Shown: positions 8,274 through 17,241 of the stretch, in pieces
Layout of the letters: each line of letters begins with the position of its first letter
Position numbering within the stretch: the first letter of the stretch is position 1
Source of the DNA: Pseudomonadota bacterium
Lineage (GTDB): Bacteria; Pseudomonadota; Alphaproteobacteria; Sphingomonadales; Sphingomonadaceae
Direction: 5' to 3'
Assembly: GCA_023416515.1 (NCBI GenBank)
Contig: JAEZHP010000076.1
Span: 1 to 35,976 of the forward strand
DNA length: 35,976 nt
The notes under the pieces: generated by a model
The model's database searches: none
What the model saw: the letters and a program-made list of their open reading frames with translations, nothing else
What the model was told of the DNA's origin: nothing
Position numbers and translations under genes: made by a program

Positions 8274-9329
8274 TCAGGCAGCGTGGAAGCGCCGGTCGAC
8301 CGGTCGCTGGGGCACGCGATCCTGCTCGGCCCATTCGACCAGAAGCGACAGGACCCGGCGGATAGCCGCTTCCTGCTCGTCGAGCCGGGCTTCGAGCGCA
8401 GCGATTCGCGCCTCGGCCGCGGCTGCGCCGGAGGCAGTCTGAAGCGGGGCCTGAACCTGGGGTTCGGGCTCGCGGCCGGAACGCAGGGGCAGGACATGCG
8501 GCTTCGCCTCCGTGGGAGACGTGTCGCCATCGATCTCGGCGACGATCGCCTCGAGCGCCGAAGCGTCGATCCGATCGAGCCGCTCCACCGCGCCGTGAAG
8601 CAGGAGGCGCCCGAGCAACTGGTTCAAGCGCCGCGGAATGCCGCCGCTCGCCCGGTAGAGCCCGTCGAACAGGTCGGGTGCGAATTCGGGGCGGCCGCTC
8701 CAGCCGGCGACGGTCATGCGGTGGCGGACATAAGCCTCGATTTCGTCAGGGCCCATCGGCTCGAGATGATGGGTGGCGATGATCCGCTGACGAAGCTGCT
8801 CGAGACCGGGCGCGGCGAGCCGCTCGCGAAACTCGGGTTGGGCGAGGAGAACGGTCTGGACGAGGGCGCGGCCGCCGAGCTGGAAGTTGGACAGCATGCG
8901 CAGTTCCTCCAGCGAGGAGGTCGGCAGGTTCTGAGCCTCGTCGACGACGATGAGGGTGCGCTTGCCAGAGCGATATTCCTCTTCGAGGCGCTGCTCGACC
9001 TGCTCGAGCAGGCCCGCCTTCGAGGTCCCCTCGGCGGCGAGGCCGAGGCCTCCAGCGATGAGGCGGAGCATGTCGTCGCCCTCGACCTGGGTCGAGACGA
9101 TGTGGATGGCGTTGAGCCGGGCCCGGTCGATCCGCGCCATGAGGTGGGCGACCAAGGTCGACTTGCCGGCGCCGATCTCGCCGGTGATGGCGATGAAGCC
9201 CTCGCCCTGGGACAGGCCGTAGCCGAGATAGGCCATCGCCTTCTTGTGAGTGCGGCTTTCGAACCAGAAACGCGCGTCGGGCGTCAGCTGGAACGGAGGT
9301 CCGGACAGGCCATAATGATCAGCGTACAT
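8274..9329 (-). CDS. XrtA-associated ExeA-like AAA ATPase
   Basis: 351-residue AAA ATPase of the GspA/ExeA group (TIGR03015 type). The N-terminus MYADHYGLSGPPFQLTPD is characteristic. Walker A is TGEIGAGKST (about 49-58) and Walker B is LIVVDEAQ with Asp130-Glu131. The C-terminal 100 residues are low-complexity and then helical (ARIAALEARLDEQEAAIRR), a likely short coiled coil. No transmembrane segment is evident. Relatives couple ATP hydrolysis to envelope assembly; here it may energise or regulate polysaccharide export. It lies 13 bases downstream of the outer-membrane protein gene and 22 bases before the deacetylase. Confidence 0.92.
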   Translation of the reverse strand: MYADHYGLSGPPFQLTPDARFWFESRTHKKAMAYLGYGLSQGEGFIAITGEIGAGKSTLVAHLMARIDRARLNAIHIVSTQVEGDDMLRLIAGGLGLAAEGTSKAGLLEQVEQRLEEEYRSGKRTLIVVDEAQNLPTSSLEELRMLSNFQLGGRALVQTVLLAQPEFRERLAAPGLEQLRQRIIATHHLEPMGPDEIEAYVRHRMTVAGWSGRPEFAPDLFDGLYRASGGIPRRLNQLLGRLLLHGAVERLDRIDASALEAIVAEIDGDTSPTEAKPHVLPLRSGREPEPQVQAPLQTASGAAAAEARIAALEARLDEQEAAIRRVLSLLVEWAEQDRVPQRPVDRRFHAA

Positions 9330-9342
9330 TCGTTTAGGCCCT

Positions 9343-11118
9343 TCAGAAGACGTAGCGGACGCCGATGAGACCGTCGGCGACGAGGCTGTCGTCGCCGCGA
9401 AGCGTCGAATAGTTGAGGCCCAGCGTCAGAAGCAGCTGGAGGCGGTTGGAGAGGAAGGAGCGGCTCAGGCCGAACGAGGTGCCGGTGCTGAACCCGTCGC
9501 CGAAGCCGCCCAGACCGCCGAGACCGAGGCCGACGTCGAACTCGTTGTCGTAGAAGCTGAAATAGGGGTTCAGAGTGAGCGTGATGTCGCGGGTCAGGCG
9601 GCGGCTCACATAGACGAAGCCGTTGAGATCCTCGTCCTCGCGCGCGAAGACGCTAGCGAACAAGGGGTCGTCCGGCAGGTAGAAGCTGCGGTGGGTGTAG
9701 GCGAGGCCTGCACCGATGTTCCAAAGCCGGCCCGTGCTGGTGAAGACCAGGCTCCCGCCGCGGGCGCGGAAGGCGATGCTGCTGATCGATTGGAGCGAGG
9801 AGGCGAGGCAGCCGCCCTGCCCCGGCTCGTCGCCGAACACGCAGTCGCCGAAGCTGCGCCCGCGAAGAGGATCAGCATTTGTGTTAAAAGCTGCAGGCAA
9901 ACGCCTGAGACTGCTTATGATTCCCTGGCCTAAGCTGGTGTCATGGTCGAACAGGATGGCGCTGATGCCCGAGCGCCGGCCGATCTGAACCGTCGCCGAG
10001 CCCATGATGAGCATGTCGCCGTCATCGTCCTGGCCGGCGCGGACCTGGATCTCGGCGCGCGGAGTCGGGCGCCACAGGATGCCCGCGTCCCAATAGACGC
10101 CGTCGGTGTCGAGCGTGGTGACCCGCGGAGCGGTCGGATGCGGGATGAGGCGCCCATTGGGATCGCGAAGCGGCGCTCCGCCGGGGCCGCGCCGGACGTC
10201 CTGCTGGCTCGCCTCGGTGCGGGAGTAGCCGATGCCGCCGATCACCGCGACGGTGGGGCTCACGGGAACGACCGCGTCGACGCGCGCGAAGCGGCCTTCG
10301 AAGCGGTTGTCGAGCGCCCCCGAATCCTCGCGAACATAGCCGACGCTGGCGGTCACCCCGATCGGGAGCGGCCCACCGGGCGCCACCCCGATGCTGGCAT
10401 TGGCGACATGGACGGTGGAGTCGAAACCGTCGGTCGGTGCGGCGTTGCCGGACAGGCTGTCGTCGTCGACATGGACATAGCCGAGGCGATAGGCGGCGTT
10501 GATCTGCACCGGGCCGGAATGAGTCGAGAGGGTCGGGCCGGCGTAGGCGCTGTAAATCTCGGTACCGGCCCCGCGGTCGGTCACTCCGACCGCTCGGCCC
10601 GTTCCGCCGGTGCGCGCGGCGAGGCCGCCGGCGTCGACGCTGACCCGGCCCGGAACCAGCTCGGCATGAGCCTGGGCAATGCCGGTGTGAACGTCCTCGT
10701 CGGGCAGATCTTCGGTCCAGCCGAGGCGGCGCTCATAGCGATAGGCGCCGCTGGCGGTGACCCGGCGGGTCCGAACCTGGCCTTCGACTCCGGCGGCGAC
10801 GGCGGTGTAGGTGACGACGTCGTCGCCGGGGCCGTTGCCGGCCAGCTCCACGGAGACGCCTTGGTTCAATTCGACATAGGCGCCGACATCGACACGAAGC
10901 CGCCTGCGCGGTGCGTCGGGCCCGGGGCCGACGACCGGTTCCTGCGCCGGGATCGCTCCTTCCGGCACGGCTGCGGCGGCAGCGAGCGGCGGCGGAGCTT
11001 CGCCGGGCGCGACGAAGTCGACCGGCGGCGGTTCGTAGCTGACGCCCGCCTGGGCACTGGCCGCGGACGCACCCGTCAGGGCGGCCACCGCGTAAAAAGC
11101 TTTGAGGATCAGGCGCAT
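9343..11118 (-). CDS. XrtA-associated outer-membrane beta-barrel protein
   Basis: 591 residues. An N-terminal signal peptide (basic MRLILK, hydrophobic core, likely cleavage after ASAQA near residue 24) is followed by a Pro/Ala-rich linker and a long series of alternating amphipathic strands ending in a C-terminal Phe (GVRYVF), typical of outer-membrane barrels. It fits the BBP2_2/TIGR03016 type found in exosortase loci. It may help pass the polysaccharide across the outer membrane together with the Wza-like lipoprotein; that role is inferred from position. The start overlaps the kinase gene stop by one base (TGATG). Confidence 0.85.
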   Translation of the reverse strand: MRLILKAFYAVAALTGASAASAQAGVSYEPPPVDFVAPGEAPPPLAAAAAVPEGAIPAQEPVVGPGPDAPRRRLRVDVGAYVELNQGVSVELAGNGPGDDVVTYTAVAAGVEGQVRTRRVTASGAYRYERRLGWTEDLPDEDVHTGIAQAHAELVPGRVSVDAGGLAARTGGTGRAVGVTDRGAGTEIYSAYAGPTLSTHSGPVQINAAYRLGYVHVDDDSLSGNAAPTDGFDSTVHVANASIGVAPGGPLPIGVTASVGYVREDSGALDNRFEGRFARVDAVVPVSPTVAVIGGIGYSRTEASQQDVRRGPGGAPLRDPNGRLIPHPTAPRVTTLDTDGVYWDAGILWRPTPRAEIQVRAGQDDDGDMLIMGSATVQIGRRSGISAILFDHDTSLGQGIISSLRRLPAAFNTNADPLRGRSFGDCVFGDEPGQGGCLASSLQSISSIAFRARGGSLVFTSTGRLWNIGAGLAYTHRSFYLPDDPLFASVFAREDEDLNGFVYVSRRLTRDITLTLNPYFSFYDNEFDVGLGLGGLGGFGDGFSTGTSFGLSRSFLSNRLQLLLTLGLNYSTLRGDDSLVADGLIGVRYVF

Positions 11119-12029
11119 CAGCGGCTTTCCTCATATTGACCGAAACGGCGGCCGCCGATCGAGAGGGAGGCGCTGTTGAGCACCAGCGACAGACGGGCCG
11201 GGCCGCCGAGCAGTCCAACGGTTTCCTTGAGGTCCGCCTCGCTGGTGGAGTCGGCGCGGACGACGACCAGCGTCTGCCCGGCATGGCCGGCAAGCACCGA
11301 GGCCGTCGAGGCGGCAAGGGCGGGCGGCGAGTCGATGAGGATGATTCGCTGCGGGTCGGCGGCGAGGAGACGCTCGAGCACCTCCTCGGTGCGGGCCGAG
11401 GCCAGAAGCTCCGGCACGTTGCGTTCGTGGCGGCCGGCGGGAAGGATCGAGAGGCCCGGAATGTCGGTGTCGATCACCAGGCTTTCGGGGTCGACCTCGC
11501 GATCGGCGAGAGCATCGACGAGGCCGGAGTCGGTATCGATGCCGAGGCGGCCGGCAATCTCCGGCTGCGCGGTATCGCCGTCGACGAGAAGGACTGCGCG
11601 CTCCTGCTCCCCCGCGATCGACAGAGCGAGGTTCAGGGCGAGGAAGGTCTTGCCCTCGCCGGGCTGACCCGAGGCGATGAGGGCGACTCGGGCGCGCGGA
11701 TCGCGCGCTGCGCGGTCGTCGATGGCCTTGAGCAGTCGGCGCTTGATGATCCGGGTCTCTTCGGCGAGCGCGGACGAAGCGGCGTCGGGAAGCAGATAGC
11801 CGCCCTGCTCCAGCGCGACGAGGTCGACCTTCGCGGTCCGGCGCGAGCCGACGCGTTGAGGCCGCGGCGCTGGCTGGGGGCGACTCGCGACGGGCGGGAC
11901 CGGTTCAACCGGCTCCGGGCGGGGCTGAGGCGCCGGCGGAAGATCGGCCGGGATCGGATCGACTCGAAGGCCCGACTCGAAATCGTAGATCTCGGCGGCG
12001 CGCTCGAAGAGTGAGGGGCGTGCGGTCAT
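11118..12029 (-). CDS. XrtA-associated BY-kinase-like ATPase
   Basis: 303 residues, related to the cytoplasmic half of bacterial tyrosine autokinases (TIGR03018 type). A Pro-rich segment (about 26-58) precedes the P-loop ATPase. Walker A is SGQPGEGKT (120-128) and Walker A' is LLVDGDTAQP (Asp150, Asp152); a Walker B-like LIDSPP follows. These kinases normally pair with a Wzz-like membrane partner, which is encoded just upstream (12040-13584, 10 bases apart). The C-terminal tail has one Tyr (GQYEESR) instead of the Tyr-rich cluster of classic BY-kinases, so autophosphorylation may be minimal or absent. Confidence 0.9.
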   Translation of the reverse strand: MTARPSLFERAAEIYDFESGLRVDPIPADLPPAPQPRPEPVEPVPPVASRPQPAPRPQRVGSRRTAKVDLVALEQGGYLLPDAASSALAEETRIIKRRLLKAIDDRAARDPRARVALIASGQPGEGKTFLALNLALSIAGEQERAVLLVDGDTAQPEIAGRLGIDTDSGLVDALADREVDPESLVIDTDIPGLSILPAGRHERNVPELLASARTEEVLERLLAADPQRIILIDSPPALAASTASVLAGHAGQTLVVVRADSTSEADLKETVGLLGGPARLSLVLNSASLSIGGRRFGQYEESR

Positions 12030-12039
12030 CTCTCGCTCC

Positions 12040-13584
12040 TCACGCCACCGGACCGCGCTGCAGAAGCTCCGCAGCCATCAGGGCGGCGTAGCTCGCAGCA
12101 AGGGCGCCGCCGCTTCCGACCAGCCAGACGAGGCGCTGGCGGCGTCGGGTGCGCTCGGGCTTGCCGACCACTTCTCCGACCGCGCCGAGCACCGGAAGGC
12201 CGGTGACCGAAGCGAGGCGGTTGGCAGTCGGGAAGGTCGTCTGGAGCTGGCCCTTGAGGAAGGCGGCGGCGATTCCGGCGCCGATCGCGAGGACCAGGAC
12301 GATGGTGAGGAAGAGCGGACGGTTCGGGCTCGCCGGGCCACTCGGCGCACGCGGGGCCTCGACGACCCGGACGACCATAGCGCTCGCCTGGTTCTGCATG
12401 TCCGAGCGGAGACGAAGCTGCTCGCGGTCGGCGAGGAGCCGGTCATATTGCTGGCGAAGGACGTCATAGTCGCGGGTCAGGCGCTCCTGCTCGGCGGCGG
12501 CGCCCGGCTGGGCCGAGTCGCGCTGGCCCAGTTGAGCGAGATCGGCCTGGAGCTGCGAGCGGCGGCTCTCCGCGGCGGCGAGCTGGGCCTCCCGTTCCGA
12601 CATCATCGCTCGAAGCGAGACGTGGCTTGGATTGGGGATTCCGTTGCCGGCCCCCGAGCCGCGGCTTCGCTCCTGCGCCGCCTGCGGGCCGAGCCGGGCG
12701 ATCTGCGATCGAAGCGAGATGACGTCGGGATGCTGTTCGGTGAAGCCGCGGCCGAGATATTGGCTGAGCTGGACCTCGAGGGCGGAGACCTGGCCGCTGG
12801 CCGTCCCCCCATAGGCATTCTCGGCGCCAGGGATGGGCACCGTCGCCGGAGTGGCGGCGAGCTGGCCGCGCATCGCGTTCACGGCGCTTCGGGCGGCGAC
12901 GATGGTCTGTTCGAGCTGGGCGAGCTCGGTGCGCGCCGCGGACATTCGGTCGGCGACCGAGCCGGTGCCGGGGAGCATGCCCATATAGCGCTGCTCGAAC
13001 TCCATCCGGCGCTGCTCGGCCTCCTGGAGTTGCTGCTCGCGGCGACGCAATTCCTCGTCGAGGAAGGTCAGCGACTGTTGGGTCCGCTGCGGGTCGCCGG
13101 CGATCTCGCCGCTGGTGAAGATATCGACCAGCTGCTGGGCGATCGCAGCGGAGGTCCGGGCGTTCTCGGCATTGGACAAGCCGGCGAAGCTCGACGTCGC
13201 GGTGATCTCGAACAGATTGTCGGGCTGGGCGACGATCTGGATCCGCTGGCGAAGGCCGGCGACGACCCCGCCGAGCGCCGCGTCGCTGGTGACGAGCTTG
13301 TTGAGATCGGTGCGGCGGACGACCCTGGTCAGATTCTCGTTCGACGTCAGCGTCTGCTTGAGGCGGAGAATGTCGTTCTGCGGGTTCTGCGAGGCGGAAG
13401 CCGCGGTCGGCACCATGTTGTCGAAGGCGACGAACAGCTTGGCCTTGGCCTGGTAGCTGTTCGGAATGAGCGCGATTGCGGTCCAGCCGGCGAACGCGAC
13501 GCACCACGCCACCGCCATGGCGAGCCAGCGGCGCTGCCACACCTGGTGAAGAGCAATGCGGAACTGTTCGTAAAGTCCGTCCAT
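12040..13584 (-). CDS. XrtA-associated polysaccharide chain-length determinant (Wzz-like)
   Basis: 514-residue polysaccharide co-polymerase (TIGR03007 type). One membrane segment lies near residues 20-40, a long periplasmic alpha-helical, coiled-coil-prone region follows (for example LDEELRRREQQLQEAEQRRMEFE), and a second membrane segment (LTIVLVLAIGAGIAAAF) lies near 425. A third hydrophobic stretch close to the C-terminus is unusual for a plain two-pass Wzz. It controls polymer length and should contact the ATPase encoded next. The gene starts 38 bases after the export lipoprotein stop, with AAGGA upstream of the ATG. Confidence 0.92.
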   Translation of the reverse strand: MDGLYEQFRIALHQVWQRRWLAMAVAWCVAFAGWTAIALIPNSYQAKAKLFVAFDNMVPTAASASQNPQNDILRLKQTLTSNENLTRVVRRTDLNKLVTSDAALGGVVAGLRQRIQIVAQPDNLFEITATSSFAGLSNAENARTSAAIAQQLVDIFTSGEIAGDPQRTQQSLTFLDEELRRREQQLQEAEQRRMEFEQRYMGMLPGTGSVADRMSAARTELAQLEQTIVAARSAVNAMRGQLAATPATVPIPGAENAYGGTASGQVSALEVQLSQYLGRGFTEQHPDVISLRSQIARLGPQAAQERSRGSGAGNGIPNPSHVSLRAMMSEREAQLAAAESRRSQLQADLAQLGQRDSAQPGAAAEQERLTRDYDVLRQQYDRLLADREQLRLRSDMQNQASAMVVRVVEAPRAPSGPASPNRPLFLTIVLVLAIGAGIAAAFLKGQLQTTFPTANRLASVTGLPVLGAVGEVVGKPERTRRRQRLVWLVGSGGALAASYAALMAAELLQRGPVA

Positions 13585-13622
13585 CCGGGCGGGGATCCTT
13601 CAAAGGAAGTGGGTGGCGCTCC

Positions 13623-14264
13623 TCAGAACATGCTCTCAGGTATGATGATGACGTCGCCCGGCTCGAGCCGGACGTTGGCGCTGACGTCGCCGCGGCGAAG
13701 CAGGCTGGCGATGCGAAGGTCGTATTGGCGCTGACGACCGCTCTCGCGGTCGGTCCGGACCAGCCGGGCGCGGTCGCCGGCGGCATATTCGTTGAGGCCG
13801 CCGACGGCGATCATGGCGTCGAGAAGGGTCATGTTGGCTCGGTACGGCAGGGCCGCGGGCCGAGCGGTCGCTCCGACGATCCGGATCTGCTGCGAGAAGG
13901 TGCCGTTCGGACGCTCGACCATCACGGAGACGATCGGGTCCTGGATGTAGCGGTTGAGCACCTGCTTGATGTCGTCGGCGAGCTGCGCCGGGGTCTTGCC
14001 GACAGCCACCATGTCGCTGATCAGCGGCGTGGTGATTCGTCCGTCGGGCCGGACCGCGATTCGGGTCGACAGCTCGGGGTTGCGCCACACGTAGATGCTG
14101 AGCTCGTCCGACGCTCCGATCAGGTAGTTCTCGCCGACCGCGTCGGACCCTCCGACGAAGCTTGCCGGCGGAAGCACGTTGCCGGTGCGGCCGGTCGCGC
14201 AGCCGCCAAGCGCCGCAGCCGCAAGCATCGCCACGATCGCGCCACGGGAGTTGAGAAGCCTCAT
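13623..14264 (-). CDS. XrtA-associated polysaccharide export lipoprotein (Wza-like)
   Basis: 213 residues. A lipoprotein signal peptide ends in a LGGC lipobox with Cys22 as the lipidated residue. The following Poly_export (SLBB-neighbouring) domain shows YLIGASDELSIYVWRNPELS and PDGRITTPLISDMVAVGKTPAQL, and the C-terminus ends in LEPGDVIIIPE. This is the outer-membrane/periplasmic channel component that works with Wzz for polymer secretion (TIGR03027 type). It is first in its block: 153 non-coding bases with two hairpins precede it, so a promoter for the export half of the operon probably lies there. Confidence 0.93.
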   Translation of the reverse strand: MRLLNSRGAIVAMLAAAALGGCATGRTGNVLPPASFVGGSDAVGENYLIGASDELSIYVWRNPELSTRIAVRPDGRITTPLISDMVAVGKTPAQLADDIKQVLNRYIQDPIVSVMVERPNGTFSQQIRIVGATARPAALPYRANMTLLDAMIAVGGLNEYAAGDRARLVRTDRESGRQRQYDLRIASLLRRGDVSANVRLEPGDVIIIPESMF

Positions 14265-14296
14265 GTAACCCAGTCCCTTGCTTCGAAGCCGCCGGT

Positions 14297-14315
14297 GCGC
14301 CCCGGAGCGGGGCGC
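14297..14315 (-). promoter_or_regulatory. perfect hairpin in the leader of the export gene
   Basis: An 8-bp perfect stem (GCGCCCCG / CGGGGCGC) with a 3-base loop lies about 33 bases before the export lipoprotein ATG. An AT patch (GTAAAATTAC, about 14349-14358) lies further upstream and could hold the -10 region of a leftward promoter. I see no clear -35/-10 pair. The hairpin could be an attenuator or an mRNA-stabilising structure. Confidence 0.35.
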
Positions 14316-14385
14316 GTGCCTTTAAGCTTCCCCTATGGGAGCAAGAGGTAAAATTACGGTTAGGCGCTAGCGACTTATCCGGCGC

Positions 14386-14400
14386 GTCCCGGCGCGGGAC
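14386..14400 (-). terminator. possible terminator after the PLP decarboxylase gene
   Basis: A perfect 6-bp inverted repeat (GTCCCG / CGGGAC, loop GCG) lies 18 bases after the decarboxylase stop on the transcribed strand. There is no U-run, so at most it is a weak terminator or processing site between the ligase/decarboxylase pair and the export operon. Confidence 0.3.
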
Positions 14401-14417
14401 TGGCCGAGGGCGGGTCG

Positions 14418-15659
14418 TTAAGCCGCTGGGTTAAGAACCATTTCACCAGCCGGATGCTGGCTGAGGAAGGCCTGAGGGCTGGCGCTGAGCCCGTAGGCGC
14501 CGGCCAGGAAGACGGCGACGAGATCGCCAACGTCGGCGCATGGCATCATGACGTCGTCGGCAAGGCGGTCGAGCGGCGTGCACAGACAGCCGACGATGGT
14601 CACCTCCTCCTCGGCAGGAGTGCCGAAGCGGCTTGCGATCGCCACCGGATAGTTGCGGCGGATGACCTGGCCGAAATTGCCCGAGGCGGCGAGCTGATGA
14701 TGCATGCCGCCGTCGACGACCAGGAAGGTCTTGCCCTGACTGTATTTGCGATCGAGGATCCGGGTTAGATAGACCCCGCACTCGCCGACCAGCCAGCGGC
14801 CGAGCTCGATCGCGAAATGGCTGTCTGCAAGGACTTGCGGCCGATCTCCGAGAATCTGTGCGAGATTTTGTCCGATCGGGTCGATGTCCAACCGCTCGTC
14901 GCCGTGGACGTAGGGGATGCCGAACCCGCCCCCGAGATTGACCAGCGGTGGCTCGGCGCCCGCTTGCTCCGCGAGCACCCCGGCGAGCGCGACGCTCGCG
15001 CTCTGCGCCTCGATCAGTGCATCGGCCGACAGCGCCTGGGAGCCGGCGAAGATGTGGAAGCCGCGCCAGTCAGCGCCCGCGTCGATCAGGCGCCGCACCA
15101 GGGCAGGCACGCGCCCTGAATCGACGCCGAACGGCTTGGCGCCGCCGCCCATGCGCATGCCCGAGCCCTTGAGCTCGAAATCCGGGTTCACGCGAACGGC
15201 GAGGCGCGGAGTGACGCCAAGGCGTTCGGCGATTGCGAGCGCCCTACCCGCCTCGCCTTCGGATTCGAGGTTGATGGTGACGCCAGCGGCGATTGCGGTC
15301 TGGAGTTCGCTTTCGCGCTTGCCGGGGCCCGCGAAGCTCATCCGGCGCGCGTCCCCGCCTGCGGCAACCGCCGTGCGCATCTCGCCGCCCGAAGCGAGGT
15401 CGATGCCGTCGACCCGCGCCAGCATGTGTCGAAGCACCTGCGGATGGGGGTTGGCCTTCATCGCGTAATGGAGGTCAACGCCGGGAAAGGCGGCGCGAAA
15501 GCGGGCGATTTGCCGGTCGACCAGCGCCATGTCGTAAACGAAGAGCGGCGTGTCGCCGGCCTCCGCGGCGAGGTCGTCGGCACGGCGGCCCCCGATCATG
15601 AGCATGTAATCGCGGTCCGACGCGAAGCCGTCGGGGATTGGGCCGATCGGCTTGGTCAT
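14418..15659 (-). CDS. XrtA-associated PLP-dependent decarboxylase
   Basis: 413 residues, alanine-racemase-fold (type III) decarboxylase of the diaminopimelate/ornithine family, TIGR03099 type. Lys68 in LHYAMKANPHPQ binds pyridoxal phosphate. GGGFGIPY contacts the phosphate, and Cys360 in GCLCTPLD sits at the place of the catalytic CxxxD motif of diaminopimelate decarboxylase. The substrate is unknown; a basic or diamino acid is likely by family. ATG at 15659 overlaps the ligase stop (ATGA); the frame is open upstream, but that part lies inside the ligase gene. It probably works with the ligase and the ACP encoded across the divergent promoter. Confidence 0.93.
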   Translation of the reverse strand: MTKPIGPIPDGFASDRDYMLMIGGRRADDLAAEAGDTPLFVYDMALVDRQIARFRAAFPGVDLHYAMKANPHPQVLRHMLARVDGIDLASGGEMRTAVAAGGDARRMSFAGPGKRESELQTAIAAGVTINLESEGEAGRALAIAERLGVTPRLAVRVNPDFELKGSGMRMGGGAKPFGVDSGRVPALVRRLIDAGADWRGFHIFAGSQALSADALIEAQSASVALAGVLAEQAGAEPPLVNLGGGFGIPYVHGDERLDIDPIGQNLAQILGDRPQVLADSHFAIELGRWLVGECGVYLTRILDRKYSQGKTFLVVDGGMHHQLAASGNFGQVIRRNYPVAIASRFGTPAEEEVTIVGCLCTPLDRLADDVMMPCADVGDLVAVFLAGAYGLSASPQAFLSQHPAGEMVLNPAA

Positions 15660-17188
15660 GACGTCAGTTCCGCTTCGAGCGCATTGCGATCGATCTTGCC
15701 ATTGGGGCTTCGCGGCAGCTCGGGCCGCCACAAGATCACGCCCGGTTGCATGAAATTGGGAAGGAGGCGCTTCAAATGCGCGCGCAGCTTGTCCTCGGCC
15801 GCCCCTTCGGCCGGGCGGACGATGAGGGCGATGCCCTGTCCAAGCAGCGGATCCGGATAGCCGAGCGCCACCGCCTCGGCGGCAAGGCCGGAAGCGATCG
15901 CCGCCTCCTCGATCTCGGTCGGGCTGATTCGGTTGCCGGCTGACTTGATCATGCCGTCGGCGCGGCCGACGAAATAAAGCAGGCCTTCCTCGTCCCGGCG
16001 CGCGCGGTCGCCGGACCAGACGGCGGTGCCCCCGTAGCGGGAACCCGGCGGCGCCGGCCTGAAGCGGACGGCGGTGCGCTCGGGATCATTCCAATAGCCC
16101 TCGGCGACCAGCGGGCCGGCGTGGACCAATTCGCCTTCCTCGCCGGGAGCGGTCTCGCTGCCGTCGTCGCGGACGATCAGGATCTCCGCGAAGGGGATGG
16201 CCTTGCCGATCGAGTCGATATGGGTGTCGAGCAGGGACGGCTCGAGATAAGTCGAGCGGAACGCTTCGGTGAGGCCGTACATCGAATAGATGTCGGCGAC
16301 GGGGAACAGCTCGCGCAGGCGCCGTGTGACCGAGGCCGGCAGCTTGCCGCCGCTGTTGGTGAGACGCCTGAGACTGAGCGCCGCTTCCGGCGGCCATGGC
16401 GCCTCGATGAGCTGGACCCAGAGCGGCGGGACCCCGGCGAGCGTGGTGATGCCGTGCGCCGCCACCGCTCGAATGACGTCACGCGGCGCGAGGAAGTCGA
16501 GCGGCACCACCGAGGCTCCGGCTGCCCAGGCGGAGAGCAGCTGGTTCTGGCCATAGTCGAAGCTGTAGGGCAGCACCGCCAGCACGCGATCCTCGGGCTG
16601 CAGGCGGGTGTAATGGGCGACGCTGATCGCTCCCAGCCACATATTGGCGTGGCTCAGCATCACGCCCTTGGGGCGTCCGGTGGAGCCGGACGTGTAGAGC
16701 AAGGCGGCGAGCTCGTTGGGATCGGCGCTCGACGGCGGCAAAGGGGCGTTCTCGAACAGCGCCCTGCCCGCATCCTCGCTCAGCGCATCGCAGCCGTCCG
16801 GAATGTCTCCCGGCTCAAGCGAGTCGAGGCGCACCTGTCCGGAAATCAGGACCTTGGCACCGCTGTCTGAGAGAATGTGCGAGACCTGGAGGCGCTTCAG
16901 CAGCGGGTTGATCGGCACATGGACGAGCCCGGCCCGGGCGCAGGCGAGCGGCAGCAGGCTGGTCATCCTGGTCTTGGGCAGCCAGCTCGCGATGCGGGAA
17001 CCCTTGGGGAGGCGCCGGGCAGCGAGACCGCCGGCAAGTGCGCCCACCGCCGCCTCAAGCGCGCGATAGTCCAGGATGCCGTCACGATCGACGAGCGCCG
17101 CGTCTGCCGACGCTCCGCGGAGCGGCAGATGATCGAGCGGGCGCGGGGTTGGATCGGGCGCGCTCGGTTCAACCACGGACAGTTTCAC
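15656..17188 (-). CDS. XrtA-associated acyl-CoA ligase (AMP-forming)
   Basis: 510-residue adenylate-forming enzyme of the TIGR03098 type. Motifs in order: ALLYTSGSTGRPKGVMLSH (phosphate-binding loop), YGLTEAFRST, and GRADGMIKSAGNRISPTEIE with the C-terminal catalytic Lys in NGKIDRNALE. It activates a carboxylic acid as an acyl-adenylate and transfers it to CoA or, given the ACP gene nearby, possibly to a carrier protein. The GTG at 17188 is the longest start, but AGGAG directly abuts it; a GTG four codons later (17176) has better spacing. It is divergent from the FemAB/GNAT gene, 53 bases apart. Confidence 0.92.
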   Translation of the reverse strand: MKLSVVEPSAPDPTPRPLDHLPLRGASADAALVDRDGILDYRALEAAVGALAGGLAARRLPKGSRIASWLPKTRMTSLLPLACARAGLVHVPINPLLKRLQVSHILSDSGAKVLISGQVRLDSLEPGDIPDGCDALSEDAGRALFENAPLPPSSADPNELAALLYTSGSTGRPKGVMLSHANMWLGAISVAHYTRLQPEDRVLAVLPYSFDYGQNQLLSAWAAGASVVPLDFLAPRDVIRAVAAHGITTLAGVPPLWVQLIEAPWPPEAALSLRRLTNSGGKLPASVTRRLRELFPVADIYSMYGLTEAFRSTYLEPSLLDTHIDSIGKAIPFAEILIVRDDGSETAPGEEGELVHAGPLVAEGYWNDPERTAVRFRPAPPGSRYGGTAVWSGDRARRDEEGLLYFVGRADGMIKSAGNRISPTEIEEAAIASGLAAEAVALGYPDPLLGQGIALIVRPAEGAAEDKLRAHLKRLLPNFMQPGVILWRPELPRSPNGKIDRNALEAELTS

Positions 17189-17241
17189 TCCTGCTTAAAG
17201 CGACCATGCTAAGGCGCTCACAGCGGCGGAGATAGCGTGCA

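Noticed and set aside
7905..9368. 487-codon plus-strand frame
   Set aside because: Antisense to the deacetylase and ATPase genes, both with intact motifs; no family features.
9943..11139. 398-codon plus-strand frame
   Set aside because: Antisense to the outer-membrane protein, which has a signal peptide and a C-terminal Phe.
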